Assembly: GCA_024347235.1 (NCBI GenBank)
Contig: AP025283.1
Coordinates: 4,526,001-4,590,000, forward strand
Reading direction: 5' to 3'
Origin: Aliamphritea spongicola
Lineage (GTDB): Bacteria > Pseudomonadota > Gammaproteobacteria > Pseudomonadales > Balneatricaceae
DNA length: 64,000 nucleotides
Shown one piece after another: positions 52,412 to 63,541 of the stretch; position 1 is the stretch's first letter, and each line of letters opens with the position of its first letter. The notes under the pieces are model-generated. The model saw only the letters and a list, made by a program, of their open reading frames with translations, did not search any database and was not told where the DNA came from. The position numbers were made by a program, and so were the translations under genes.

Positions 52412-52440
52412 ATATTACTCACGAGACTGGGTGCTTGCAA
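52412..52440 (-). promoter_or_regulatory. Promoter of the tRNA-tufB operon
   Basis: On the minus strand TTGCAA (52435-52440) and TAATAT (52412-52417) are 17 bp apart. A GC-rich discriminator (GTGCGCC) follows the -10 box, the pattern of stringently controlled stable-RNA promoters. Confidence 0.75.
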
Positions 52441-52459
52441 CCCCTTTACACAACTTTTT

Positions 52460-53063
52460 TCAATTTTTAACAATAAACCCAGCCGGGCCGCTATCAGCTT
52501 GATTTTACTGACGGTTTCTTCTCCGTCATACAGACTGACCCAAACCTCAAAGCCACCGGTTTTACGCTCAAGCGCTGATATTTCAGCCTCTATTTCCGGC
52601 GCTAGTCTGACCCGCACATCTCTGGCTGCGCTAAAGGCAACAAATTGCGCCACCATTTGCTGATTAAACTGACGTAACGTAAAACCCTCAGCCTGCAAAC
52701 GCTCCGTTTGCAGAACTGTTAACGGCAAGCTGACAGCAACCTCATAACCCAGCACCTCATCCTTGCGCTTATCCCTAAGCACTCCTTCAAGCTGATAGCC
52801 CTGCAGAGCTTCAAAGAACTGGTTGGCTTCCTGATCCGTATACAGCCCCCGATGACTGCACAGGTTAATTCTTTTGACTCAACAGACGGCGGCGAGGAAG
52901 CCTGCTCATTGCGACGCAACAGATTGGTTGCATCCACCTCTGCCAGCAACTGCACAGGCCCTTTATCCTCTTCCTGCCCAACCTGTACTTCTGGCCCACT
53001 CTGAGAATACCAGGCAAACATAATCACATTGGCTAACAGCAACAAAACAATCGCCCAGCGCAT
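52460..53063 (-). CDS. SPOR-like membrane-anchored protein, frameshifted
   Basis: It starts at 53063 (MRWAIVLLLLANVIMFAWYS), with one N-terminal membrane span and a linker. A region follows with SPOR-like spacing: TCAVIGGLYTDQEANQFFEA and RDKRKDEVLGYEVAVSLPL. SPOR proteins bind septal peptidoglycan; the match here is by pattern and position, since such a gene follows coaX in pseudomonad relatives. One G is missing at 52846-52850. The unrepaired frame also runs through the promoter into tRNA-Thr; a second loss near 52485 would end it at the TGA at 52460, giving about 201 residues. The 3' end is uncertain. Confidence 0.6.
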
Positions 53064-53064
53064 G

Positions 53065-53786
53065 TTATCCCAGCACCTCTGCCAACCCATCCAACACAAG
53101 CTCCGGCAAATACTGACAATCACCGTGATGCTCACCCATCAACCGAGTAAACAACTCACCGTCACCTCCGGTCACATACACCGGAGCCGCTACTTCACGG
53201 GCCAACTGATGCGCCATCGACCGGAAAACCCAGTTCAATCCCTGTTGCACAGCTGAACTGGTATCTGTTCCCGGCGCATATTCAAATGCATCAATTGAAC
53301 GGTCGACGATTATCTCAGCCGTATTAGATAAAAGGTTCTTACCCATAAGCGGCAAACCCGGCACAATATAACCACCCAGGTGCACTCCGTCCTCTGACAG
53401 CTGTTCCACGGTAATAGCACTGCCACAATCAACCACCCAGCATGCACCCTGCTGATGTTTGTATGCCGCAACCATTGCCAGCCAGCGATCGACCCCCATT
53501 CTTGAAGGATCTACATAACTGTTAGTCACACCTGAAGCTTTTTGCCGGTGACAGCAAACTCAGCTTCCAGCCCCAACTGCTCCCGCCCCCAAAGCTGCAA
53601 GGCACTGTTCACAGCGGTACCAGCAACAGAGGCGACTCTGATTCGCTCAACACCGGCAAGCAATCGACCACTAAAAACCTGAGGATAATCCGTCACCAGA
53701 CAGCGGCCACTTTGACGCTGACCACTTTCGTCCACTAAACGCCATTTCAGAAAGCTGTTACCGATATCAATATCCAGAACGCTCAT
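53065..53786 (-). CDS. coaX: Type III pantothenate kinase, frameshifted
   Basis: CoaX phosphorylates pantothenate, the first step to coenzyme A. The repaired length is 240 residues. The ASKHA phosphate loop is LDIDIGNSFLKWR, with the family motifs MGVDRWLAM and VVDCGSAITVE. One A is missing in the run at 53539-53543 (VTGKKASGVTNSYVDPSRMG). The start overlaps the birA stop by 4 nt, a common coupling of the two cofactor genes. Confidence 0.93.
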
Positions 53787-54750
53787 GATGCTCTCAGACT
53801 GACCTCACCACCATGGAATGCTTCCGTGCCACTGCCGGTTTCAAGCAACAGCGCACCGGTTTCGTTTACACCGCGACATACACCCTGAATACTGTGCTGA
53901 GCGGTCTGCAAAACAACAGGCTGATCCTGAAAACCGTTCGCCGCCTGCCATTCATCCCGAAGACCGCTAAATCCTTCTTTAACAAACTCTTCAAGGGTTG
54001 GGACCAGAGCATTAATCATTGCACTCAAAACTTCAGTCCGCGAAGGCACCTTGCCCATAATTTCAGTCAGATCCACCCATGGCTGATCAACATCATTCAT
54101 TTCCTGGCGTGGCATATTCACATTCAGCCCCACACCGATTACAACATTACAGTCGCCTGATGCATCGCCAGCCATTTCCAGCAACACACCCGCAAGCTTA
54201 CGGTTGCGCCACAATAAATCATTCGGCCACTTCACCGAGACATCATTCACGCCCAGCTGGCGAAGCCCCTGAGAAGTGCAACACCCACCACCAGACTCAA
54301 GCCCTCGAGCGCAGCCACACCATTCGTGAACTGCCAGGTGAGTGAAAAATACAGATTGGCTGCAAACGGGCTAACCCACTGACGCCCCCGGCGACCACGT
54401 CCGGCCGTTTGTTGCTCAGCCACATATAACCGACAGCCAGCGGAAAGATCTGCAAACCCAGCCAGCGCCGCAGCATTGGTAGAAGGCATGCTGTATTCAA
54501 CAGGCTGCAGTTCAATTTTACCTGCAACACCCGGATCAAATCCGGCCACCAGTTTCTCAGCATCAAGCAGGTCAATCCCACCGGGAACCCGGTAACCTCG
54601 TCCCTTAACACTGTACACTTCCAGCCCCAGCGCCTGGACCAGCTGCATCTGTTTCCATACAGCACTGCGACTGACACCCAGCGCATTTCCTAAATCCTGG
54701 CCAGAATGAAACTTACCGTCAGCCAGTAAAGCCAGAAGGACTGATAGCAT
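53783..54750 (-). CDS. birA: Biotin-protein ligase / biotin operon repressor BirA, frameshifted
   Basis: The repaired length is 322 residues. A winged-helix DNA-binding domain (about 1-62, LGNALGVSRSAVWKQMQ) precedes the ligase domain, with the biotinyl-AMP loop GRGRRGRQWVS and the conserved VSVKWPNDLLW. It should therefore both biotinylate BCCP and repress biotin synthesis. One G is missing (C run 54266-54269, LLRGLRQLGVNDVSVKW). Confidence 0.94.
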
Positions 54751-54752
54751 GG

Positions 54753-55268
54753 TTATGCCGCCCCGCTAATACGCTGCAATACAATAAAGCTGTACGCATA
54801 AGGATTTGTCTCATCAGGCTGATAGGTTTCACGTCCCGACTCGGCCCACTCTCCCGGATGGAACTCAGGAAAGAAGGCATCTCCGTCAACACTGGCATGT
54901 ACCTGCGTTAAATACAGGGTATCTGCGTCCGCCAGTGCCTGGTTATAAATCTCAGCCCCACCGATAATCATCGCTTCATCCCGCCCGTCCACCAGACAGA
55001 TACTTTCCGCCAACTCACGGGCTTCTGTCAGACTGTGAACAACCTTAATACCGTCATGCTTATATTCAGCATCCCGGGTAATTACGATGTTAGCTCTGCC
55101 AGGTAAAGGCCGACCGATAGACTCGAACGTTTTCCGGCCCATGATAATCGGCTTACCCATTGTTACCTGTTTGAAGTAACGCAGATCTTCCGGCAAATGC
55201 CACGGCAGATTATTGTTAATACCTATAACGCGGTTTTCGGCCTGAGCCACAATAATAGCGAGTTTCAT
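54753..55268 (-). CDS. folA: Dihydrofolate reductase
   Basis: The protein has 171 residues from the ATG at 55268 (MKLAIIVAQAENRVIGINNN); an in-frame start at 55376 is rejected. Substrate and NADPH motifs are intact: PWHLPEDLRYFK with the catalytic Asp, MGRKTFESIGRPLPGR, and IIGGAEIY. It regenerates the tetrahydrofolate used by thyA, which lies just upstream in the same direction. birA follows 2 bp after its stop. Confidence 0.95.
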   Translation of the reverse strand: MKLAIIVAQAENRVIGINNNLPWHLPEDLRYFKQVTMGKPIIMGRKTFESIGRPLPGRANIVITRDAEYKHDGIKVVHSLTEARELAESICLVDGRDEAMIIGGAEIYNQALADADTLYLTQVHASVDGDAFFPEFHPGEWAESGRETYQPDETNPYAYSFIVLQRISGAA

Positions 55269-55439
55269 GAATATCCTGTCAGGTAAGAGCAGCCAGCCAG
55301 ACGGGCAGGCCTGCCATAAATATGCGCCTAATAATAAGGCATGTTGCCAAAGCTCTTCAAAATAAAAAGCAGCCACAGAATAACCTGCAGCTGCCTGTAT
55401 ACAACAACCTCTACTTATCCACAGCCAGCACTGACTGCG

Positions 55440-56271
55440 TTAGACAGCAATCGGCGCACCGATATGCGCATCTGCTTCATATCCAACTATTTCAAAGTCA
55501 TCAAACTCATAGTCAAAAATCGAAGCAGGACGGCGTTTAATACGAAGTTGCGGCAACGCTTTAGGTGTACGCTGCAGCTGAGTTTCCACCTGTTCGAAAT
55601 GGTTTGCATAAATATGCGCATCCCCAGACTCAGCACAATATCACCCACGTCCAGATCACACTGCTGAGCCAGCATATGCGTCAGCAGCGCCAGCGAAGCA
55701 GTATTGTAAGGATGCCCCAGAAACAGATCATTACTGCGAATATACAGGGAAGCACTCAGCTTATTATCAGCAACATAAAACTGATACAGAGCATGGCAGG
55801 GAGGCAAAGCCATCAGGCCATCCGCTGCGTTCTCCTGCGGGCTTTTAGACTCATCCGGCAACAGTGCCACGTTCCAGCCATTGATAATATGCCGCCGGGA
55901 ATTCGGGTTATTCTTGAGCCCGTCTACCAGCGCCTGCACCTGATCATAAAACTGCCCGTCAGCCCCTGCCAGTTACGCCACTGCGCACCATACACAGGAC
56001 CAAGTTCGCCGTTTTCCAGCGCCCACTCATCCCAGATACTGACACCGTTTTCTTTCAGATAGCGAATATTGGTATCACCCCGCAGGAACCAGAGCAGCTC
56101 AACTGCGATCGATTTAAAATGCAGCTTCTTAGTGGTCAGCAGAGGAAAACCTTCTGCAAGGTCATAACGAATTTGCCGGCCAAATACAGAACGCGTACCC
56201 GTACCGGTACGATCCCCTTTATCAGTACCCGTGTTCATTACATCTGCTAATAAATCCAGATAAGCCTGCAT
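55440..56271 (-). CDS. thyA: Thymidylate synthase, two frameshifts
   Basis: ThyA makes dTMP from dUMP. The repaired length is 277 residues. The catalytic cysteine is in [12 protein letters not shown]. The N-terminus reads [20 protein letters not shown] and the C-terminus [10 protein letters not shown]. Two G losses break it: C run 55963-55966 ([16 protein letters not shown]) and C run 55622-55625 ([20 protein letters not shown]). lgt lies 33 bp upstream. Confidence 0.95.
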
Positions 56272-56304
56272 ACTATCGGTCTCCGGTATTCTGAAGATAA
56301 TGCC

Positions 56305-57097
56305 TTATACCCGGGCATTACCTGCGACACGCTTGTGTGCCATCAATAAAAAAGTGCACCGATAACAATCATCGGTAAAGATAACAGCTGCCCCATTGTC
56401 AGCCAGTCCAGGGCCACAAAACCAATATGCCCGTCCGGCTCACGGAACAGCTCAACAAAGGAACGGAACAGACCGTACATCAGCAAAAACAAGCCGGATG
56501 CAGCCATTGGCGGACGGGGTTTACGGGTATACAGCCAAAGCACCGCAAACATCACCACACCTTCAAGCACCATTTCATAAAGCTGTGAAGGATGCCGCCC
56601 CAACTGATCACCGGCGCGGGGAAAATCACTCCCCAGGTCTGGTCGGTTGCCCGCCCCCAGAGCTCACCACCAATGAAGTTACCTAAACGCCCGGCCCCCA
56701 GGCCGATAGGAATCAGAGGTGCTACAAAGTCAGCAATCTCAAAAAGCCCTTCTTGTACTTCCAGGCAAATACTGCGATAGCAGTAATCACCCCAGCAGGC
56801 CACCATGGAAAGACATCCCCCTTCCCAGATCGCAAACAGCCAGAGCGGGTCATCAAGAAACTGCGGGAAATTATAAAACAGCACATAGCCAAACCGGCCA
56901 CCGAGCACTACACCCATGGCGCCCCAGAATATCAGATCGGAAACCTGCTGAGCATTCCAGCCCGAACCCGGCTGTGCCGCACGGTAATTACCCAGATACC
57001 AGGCAGACGCAAAGCCGATCAGATACATCAGACCATACCAGTGAATCTGCAGCATACCCAGATCAACCGCAATCGGGTTGATATCATGTACCCACAT
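56305..57097 (-). CDS. lgt: Prolipoprotein diacylglyceryl transferase, five frameshifts
   Basis: Lgt is the membrane enzyme that adds diacylglycerol to the lipobox cysteine. The repaired length is 265 residues with about seven spans. Motifs: [23 protein letters not shown] and the signature [19 protein letters not shown]. Lesions lie at C 56817-56821, C 56790-56793 and A 56741-56745 (these three cancel, leaving an open but garbled stretch), G 56618-56621 ([20 protein letters not shown]) and A 56348-56353 near the C-terminus ([19 protein letters not shown]). The last repair moves the stop from 56343 to 56305. Confidence 0.92.
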
Positions 57098-57266
57098 AGA
57101 AATCCTTTAATTTAAATTCAGTCATCGCCAAATAAAGACAGGCCAGAAAATCATCCGTTCAATGGATGCTCATATTAATATCAGACGCGGGGATTATACA
57201 GAGGCTTACAAGATTATGCCTGCAGGAGTGATTCAGCCAGCGCCCGGATCACTCCTACCGGAAAAC

Positions 57267-58063
57267 TCATATATTCGAAAGGATAAACTTACCGGCAACC
57301 AGTAACAGAAATACTGAAAACGCCCGGCGCAACATGGTTGGTGACATAGAATGCGCCAGCTTCGCACCGAATTTAGCAAAACCGTAACTGGTCAGACTGA
57401 TCCCAACTAAAGCGGGCAGATAAATATAGCCCAGACTCCACTCATCCAGATTGGCGTTCCCCTGCCCCATCAAGGCATTCGTTACCGCACCGGCCACAGC
57501 GATTGGGAAACCGCAGGCTGCCGAAGTGGCTACCGCCTCCTGCATATTGACCTGTTTCCAGTTAAGGTATGGCACCGTTAGTGTGCCACCCCGATACCAA
57601 AAATAGCCGATACCCAGCCAATGAATCCACCGGACACCACCAACCCTGGCCGGGAAGGTTTACCGCCACCTTTTGGCACAACATCCAGCCCCATCATTAC
57701 AGCCACATACAGGGCAAACACCCCAATCGCTAACTGGATAACCTTACCTTCAAGCTCAATCGCAGTAACAACACCCAGCGCCGATCCAAAGGCAACACCC
57801 AACCCGATGAACCGGAACAAACGCCAGCGCACCGCCCCTCGTTTATGGTGGGCAGAAATTGAACTGATAGAGGTAATCACGATGGTCGCCAGCGATGTCG
57901 CTACGGCGACATGGGTGAGCACCTCCGGCGCCATTCCCTGAAGCTGAAACGTCACCACCAGCACCGGCACAATCACCAGCCCGCCACCGACACCAAACAA
58001 ACCCGCCAGTATACCGGCGAACGCCCCCAGCACCAGGTATCCCAAGAACAGTAGCAACATCAC
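57267..58063 (-). CDS. TauE/SafE family permease, frameshifted
   Basis: The repaired length is 265 residues with about eight spans in two homologous halves, each with the glycine-rich GLFGVGGGLVIVPVL / AIFGIGGGTLTVPYL motif. Members export sulfite, sulfoacetate or related anions; the substrate here is unknown. One G is missing (C run 57589-57592) within the second motif. A 9-bp inverted repeat (57224-57232/57248-57256) after the stop lacks a T tract. Confidence 0.88.
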
Positions 58064-58106
58064 TTTTTCCCGATAAGGTTGACTGAATCCAACAGAGAGA
58101 TAACCA

Positions 58107-58892
58107 ATGTGCCTGATTGTTTTTGCCTACCGGCAACACCCGACATACAACCTGATACTGGTTGCTAACCGTGACGAGCAATACGCAAGGCACACACGGT
58201 CACTTCATCTCTGGGACTCTCCGGCTGGCATCATTGCCGGCCGGGACTCACTGCATAGCGGCACCTGGCTGGGTATTGCCAGAAACGGCCACTTCAGCGC
58301 CATAACAAACCACCGGAACGGTTTACACACTGCGTCTTCCAACAAGTCCCGGGGCTTACTTACGACAGAATTTCTGAGCTCTTCCATAAGCGCGCATCGT
58401 TATGCATCAGACGTGATTCAAACAACCGTTCCATACGATGGTTTTAACCTTATGGTAGCGGATTCGTCCGGTCTATTCTATGCCTCAAATGTGAGTAACA
58501 AGTGCCAGCAACTTTCAGCCGGAATTTTCGGTATCAGCAACGCTCAGCTGGATACAGACTGGCCTAAAACCACTCACCAAAAGCAGCGCCTGACAGATAT
58601 CATTCAGGCGCAAGATCCTGATCCACAAACACTTATCCGGATGATGGCCGATCCACAGCGCTATCCCGACCATTTGCTTCCCGACACCCAGGTAGGCTTA
58701 GAAATCGAAAGAGCACTGTCCAGCAGCTTTATAAAACTCGAACATTACGGCACCCGGGCGACAACAGTCGTCCTGCAGGATTATCAGGGCAGAACCCGCA
58801 TCATCGAACAGAATTACGATGCAACAGGTGCAACCGAACAGATTGAATTTGAATTAGAGATTCCGCCTTTCGGCAGTTCAGATAGCAAATAA
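58107..58892 (+). CDS. NRDE family protein (TANGO2-like)
   Basis: This 261-residue intact protein begins MCLIVFAYRQHPTYNLILVA followed by the family-defining NRDE (residues 22-25). Conserved GGTWLGI-like (HSGTWLGIARNGHFSAITN) and STSS-type regions follow. The family relates to eukaryotic TANGO2, for which a haem-trafficking role has been reported; the bacterial role is unclear. Cys2 may become N-terminal after Met removal, as in Ntn hydrolases, which is inference. It is divergent from the TauE permease and convergent with ptsP. Confidence 0.88.
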   Translation: MCLIVFAYRQHPTYNLILVANRDEQYARHTRSLHLWDSPAGIIAGRDSLHSGTWLGIARNGHFSAITNHRNGLHTASSNKSRGLLTTEFLSSSISAHRYASDVIQTTVPYDGFNLMVADSSGLFYASNVSNKCQQLSAGIFGISNAQLDTDWPKTTHQKQRLTDIIQAQDPDPQTLIRMMADPQRYPDHLLPDTQVGLEIERALSSSFIKLEHYGTRATTVVLQDYQGRTRIIEQNYDATGATEQIEFELEIPPFGSSDSK

Positions 58893-58920
58893 GAACCGGC
58901 AACAGACAGCACCGGAAAGA

Positions 58921-58950
58921 CTCCGACACCCTGAAAGCAGGATATCGGAG
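58921..58950. other. Hairpin between the convergent NRDE and ptsP genes
   Basis: CTCCGA and TCGGAG enclose an inner CCTG-AAAG-CAGG hairpin, all within 30 bp and ending just before the ptsP stop. There is no T tract on either strand, so it is only a candidate transcript-end structure. Confidence 0.4.
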
Positions 58951-58957
58951 GTAAATA

Positions 58958-61237
58958 TCAGTCGGGAATTGTCGGCCGGGTAAACTGCCCCAGCCCCACT
59001 TCTTCAGGGTATCGCGAATCAGCAGGTGAATTTTATCGGCATCATCCATCGAAAGAATGGTGGATAACAAACCACTGGCCTGCTCGATCGTCACATGGCG
59101 GATAGTATATTTCACCCGTGGCAGATTCGTGGCGTTCATCGATAACATATCGTACCCCATTGCCATCAGCAGCACGGCACCGCCAGGATCAGCAGCCATC
59201 TCACCACAGATACTGACAGTCACTTCTTCCTTATGTGCTTCCTGCACAATGAACTGTAACGCCCGTAATACCGCCGGGTGATACGACATATACAGATTCG
59301 CCACCCGCGGGTTATTCCGGTCAACCGCCAGCAGATACTGGGTCAAGTCGTTAGAACCCACCGAAATAAAGTCTACCCGCCGGGCAAAACGCCGCACCTG
59401 ATACACCGCCGCCGGCACTTCAACCATTACCCCAATCTGCGGCTGAACAACCTTAACCCCTTCCTCACGCAGCTCACTGACCGCCTGACTGATCAGAGAC
59501 TTCGCTTCATCCACCTCATGAACGCTTGTCACCATCGGCAACATAATACGCAGGTTATCCAGCCCTTCCGCCGCTCTCAGCATGGCCCGGATCTGCACCA
59601 GAAATATTTCCGGGTGATCCAGTGTAATACGGATACCCCGCCAACCCAGAAACGGATTCTCTTCTTCAATCGGGAAGTATGGCAGAGGCTTATCCCCACC
59701 CACATCCAATGTCCGCATTGTCACCGGCCGGGGCGCAAAGGCCTCCAACTGACGCCGGTAAGTTTCTGTCTGATCCTGTTCGCTGGGGAAGAAGTCACGG
59801 ATCATGAACGGAATTTCGGTCCGGTACAGGCCGATACCTTCCGCCCCCGATCAAGGGAACGGGCAACATCTGTCACCAGACCGGTATTCACCCATAAGGG
59901 CATCCGGTAACCGTCTTTGGTTTCTGCCGGTAATTCTTTGAGGCCTTCCAGATCAGCATTAACCTGGCGCTCTTCATCAATAATATCCTGGTAGCACTGC
60001 AACAGATCATCAGACGGATTAACAAAAACCCGCCCGGAAAAGCCATCCAGAATAATCTGCATGCCTTCAATACGGGTATAAGGCAGGTCGACCGCCCCCA
60101 TCACCGTCGGAATCCCCATTGAACGGGCAAGAATTGCAGCATGAGAATTACCGGAACCGTTTACCGACAACAAACCTACCAGCTTATCAGTCGGCACCTC
60201 ACCCAGCATTGCCGGTGTTAGCTCGTCAGCAACCAAAATCGCGTTTTCAGGAAAATCAATTTCAGCAAGAGACGGCGCAGAAGACTGCAGCCAGGTCAGT
60301 ATCCGGCGACCAAGATCCCGGATATCACTGGCACGCTCGCGCAGGTAGGGATCTTCCATCAGGGAAAACTGACGGACATGTTCCTCAACAACCTTACGCA
60401 ATGCACCCTGCGCCCAGTTACCGTTTTCAATCTGCGCAACCACTTCGCCGGCCAGCGCATTGTCATCCAGCATACGCAGGTAGACATCAAACAGCTCCCG
60501 CTCTTCTGAGCGCAGCCGCTTGGATAAACTGCGGGCAACCTTCTTGATATCTTTGCGGACGGATGCCAGCGCGTTCTGGAATTTCTCTTTTCCAGCTCAA
60601 TATCTTTGGCCTGCCGGTCCGGCACACCGTTCAGGTCCGCCAGAGGCGTCATGACCACAGCCTGACCAATGGCCACACCCACACAGCCGGACACACCTTC
60701 AAACTTACGGTCAGTTTTACCTTTATTCTTTACGTCATCCAGCTTACCGATAGAACCGGTTGCCTCTGCGTGCGCAATCACACCGGCCAGCTGAGCCGAC
60801 ATGGTTACCATGAAGGCTTCTTCGGTCTCATCAAAGCGACGGATAGCTTCCTGCTGAACAACTAATACACCCAGCAGTTCACGGTGGTGGATGATCGGCA
60901 CACCAAGAAAAGCGTGAAACTTCTCTTCGCCAGTTTCCTGAATGTAACTGTAAGCCTGGTGTTTCGAAGCATCTTCGAGGTTAATGGGTTCGGCACGCTC
61001 ACCCACCAGCCCGACAATACCCTCAGAACGGGAAAGACTGGCCTGCCCCACGGACTTCTTATTCAGCCCCTGGGTTGCCTTCAGAATGAAACGCTGGGTT
61101 GCCGGATCAAGCAGATAGATTGAGCAAACATCAGTACGCACTGCACGCTGTACGCGTCGAACGATAACCCGTAGCACTGACTCCAGGTCCGGTGCTGAGT
61201 TAACTTCTTGTACTATTTTCCGCAGTGCTTCTAGCAT
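58958..61237 (-). CDS. ptsP: PEP-protein phosphotransferase PtsP (EI-Ntr), three frameshifts
   Basis: PtsP is enzyme I of the nitrogen phosphotransferase system, which passes phosphate from PEP to NPr. The repaired length is 760 residues. An N-terminal GAF domain (about 1-165) precedes the swivelling domain with active-site His in NGSGNSHAAILARS, then the PEP barrel (TLDVGGDKPLPYF; VGSNDLTQYLLAVDRNNP; ICGEMAADP). Lesions: T run 60588-60591 (DIELEKEKFQNALASVRK), C run 59844-59848 (LDRGAEGIGLYRTEIPFM) and C at 58999 (RDTLKKVGLGQFTRPTIPD). rppH lies 127 bp upstream, the usual rppH-ptsP pair. Confidence 0.94.
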
Positions 61238-61364
61238 GCTGTCGCTCTCCCAGGCGTTGTTATTATTAATCGAAGCTCAGGCCAGACATTATCAGATAGC
61301 GGCCTGACCGGCATAACACCGGATGACCGGTATCATACCCTTAATTTTATCCTCTGCTGGTAAG

Positions 61365-61855
61365 TTACAGCCAACCGTCCAGTACTAACCGGGTCAGCTT
61401 AGGAGACAGTTCGCGCATTGCCTTACGATAAACATCACGCTTAAAGGCAACTACCTGTCCCAGCGGATACCAGTAGCTTACCCAGCGCCAGCCATCGAAC
61501 TCAGGCGTCTCTGTTTCATTGATACTGACAGCGCTGTCTTCACTCAGCATCCGCAGTAAAAACCATTTCTGTTTCTGGCCGACACACACCGGATGTGAGT
61601 GGTGCCGAATCATTCTCTTGGGTAGTCTGTACCTTAGCCAACCACGGGTCACAGCAACAATTTCAACATCTTCCGGCGACAGTCCGATCTCTTCTTTGAG
61701 TTCCCGGTACATCGCCTGCTCAGGTGTTTCTGAGCGATCAATCCCCCTGGGAACTGCCATGCATCTTGTCCAATTCGTCTTGCCCAAAGTACCTGACCCA
61801 TCGAGTTTGCCAGAATGATACCGACATTCGGTCTGAACCCGTCTGAATCAATCAC
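61365..61855 (-). CDS. rppH: RNA pyrophosphohydrolase RppH, frameshifted
   Basis: RppH removes pyrophosphate from mRNA 5' ends and triggers decay. It starts at a GTG (61853-61855; [20 protein letters not shown]). The Nudix box is complete: [20 protein letters not shown]. The frame breaks in the C and G runs at 61743-61751, between WQFP and GGID. A one-base repair gives WQFPGGID; the family normally has WQFPQGGID, which would need four missing bases in the two adjacent runs. The 3' part runs cleanly to [10 protein letters not shown]. Confidence 0.92.
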
Positions 61856-62039
61856 GGTAATTCCTTATAAATCTTTTGCCCTATTGTTCCATAATTCCGC
61901 GCGCTGGCGCAAACCGCAAAGCCGCCGGCAGCAAGGATCATTTGCGAGGATCGTGCCAAGTCACTATGCTAGCGCCTTTAGAAGCATTTTCAGACGGCAG
62001 GTTCCGTTATACCTGCTGCATTTTCAGGAGAGCAGTAGC

Positions 62040-62692
62040 GTGGCACTGGCAATTTTTGATCTTGATAACACCCTGTTAAACGGCGACAGCGATCACGCCT
62101 GGGGGAATTTCTCTGCGAAAAAGGCATCGTTGATACAGACGCCTACCGTCAGGCTAACGACTATTTCTTTGATCAGTACGTCGCAGGCACGCTGGATATT
62201 GAAGAGTTCCTTGAGTTTGCGCTGAAACCTCTGGCAGAGCTTGAACCTGAACAACTGCAAAGCCTGCATCAGCAATTCATGACTGAAAAAGTGGCAACCA
62301 TGATGCTGCCTAAAGCCGCTGCACTGCTGCAGAAACATAAAGATCAGGGCGACTACACACTGATTATCACTGCCACTAACCGTTTTGTAACCGGGCCAAT
62401 TGCCGCAAAACTCGGTGTCGATGAAATCATTGCCACCGATCCGGAAATGATCGACGGCCGTTACACAGGCAAAGTCGCCGGCACGCCCTGCTTCCAGGCA
62501 GGCAAAGTTACCCGTCTGAACAGCTGGCTGAAAGATAACCCTTACAGCCTTGAAGGCAGCTATTTTTACAGTGACTCGAATAACGACCTGCCATTATTAA
62601 AGCTGGTCGATCATCCGGTGGCTGTTGATGCTGACGAAACCCTGACCGCAACAGCCAAAGCCAACAACTGGGAAATCATCAGCTTACGCTGA
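62040..62692 (+). CDS. HAD-superfamily phosphatase (IB type), frameshifted
   Basis: The repaired length is 217 residues, starting at a GTG (62040; MALAIFDLDNTLLNGDSDHA) with AGGAG 11 nt upstream. HAD motifs are complete: FDLDNTLL (I), TATNR (II) and FYSDSNNDLPLL (IV). The family includes phosphoserine and histidinol-phosphate phosphatases; this one follows rppH-ptsP divergently, as in Pseudomonas, and its substrate is unknown. One G is missing in the run at 62101-62105 (HAWGEFLCEKGIVDTDAYRQ). Confidence 0.87.
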
Positions 62693-62718
62693 TCTCGACA
62701 AAACTTAAGGAGCGCCCC

Positions 62719-63467
62719 ATGTCAGAAAAACAGTTTTGATCACCGGGGCGAGCCGCGGCATTGGCGCCGCTACTGCCCGCTTACTGGCCAGCCAGAACTA
62801 TAATGTTTGCCTGAATTACCACCGGCAAACGCAATGCGCCGAAGAGCTCAGCACCGAGCTGCGCCAGCAGGGCTGTAATACTTTGCTTCTGCAGGCCGAC
62901 GTCAGCCAGGAAGCACAAGTTAAAGAGATGTTCCAAACCATTGATGATACCTTTGGGCCACTGACCCATCTGGTCAACAATGCCGGTATCCTCAAGCCTC
63001 AGATGCGCCTGCAGGATATGACCGCAGACCGCATTAATGAAATCCTCACAACCAATGTCACCGGCTACTTCCTGTGCTGCAGAGAAGCCATCATGCGCAT
63101 GTCCGTAAACCACGGAGGACAAGGCGGCGCCATCGTCAATGTTTCCTCAGTTGCTGCCCGCACAGGTTCTCCCGGGGAATACATCGACTATGCCGCCTCC
63201 AAAGGCGCGATCGATACTCTGACGACAGGCCTCGCCACTGAACTGGCCGCAGAAGATATTCGGGTAAACGGTGTGCGTCCAGGCTTTATTTATACAGATA
63301 TGCACCGCGACGGTGGTGAACCCGAACGTATCGAACGCTTAAAACCGGCTATTCCTATGCAGCGGGGCGGACAACCGGAAGAAGTAGCTGAAGCCATCGC
63401 CTGGCTGCTCTCTGATAAAGCCTCCTATACCACCGGAAGCTTCATCGACCTTGCCGGTGGAAAGTAA
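62719..63467 (+). CDS. Short-chain dehydrogenase/reductase, frameshifted at codon 4
   Basis: The repaired length is 249 residues, starting at 62719 (MSEKTVLITGASRGIGAATA) behind AAGGAG. One A is missing in the run at 62726-62730; the longest raw frame begins later, at 62736. The Rossmann motif is TGASRGIG, with NNAG, catalytic Ser in VNVSSVAA and YIDYAASKGA (Tyr, Lys). The Arg/His pattern near residue 37 (YHRQTQ) suggests NADPH preference. The substrate is unknown. It follows the HAD gene closely and ends at a terminator. Confidence 0.88.
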
Positions 63468-63493
63468 TCCGGCTCAGCACCACCCGCCACCAA

Positions 63494-63526
63494 CAAAAAG
63501 CCGGCATCCAAAGACACCGGCTTTTT
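63494..63526. terminator. Bidirectional terminator, SDR gene / repeat unit A
   Basis: AAAAAGCCGG and CCGGCTTTTT pair around CATCCAAAGACA, with A and T runs on either side. It ends the SDR gene on the plus strand and the first repeat unit on the minus strand. Confidence 0.85.
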
Positions 63527-63541
63527 AGGTCTTACTGACGA

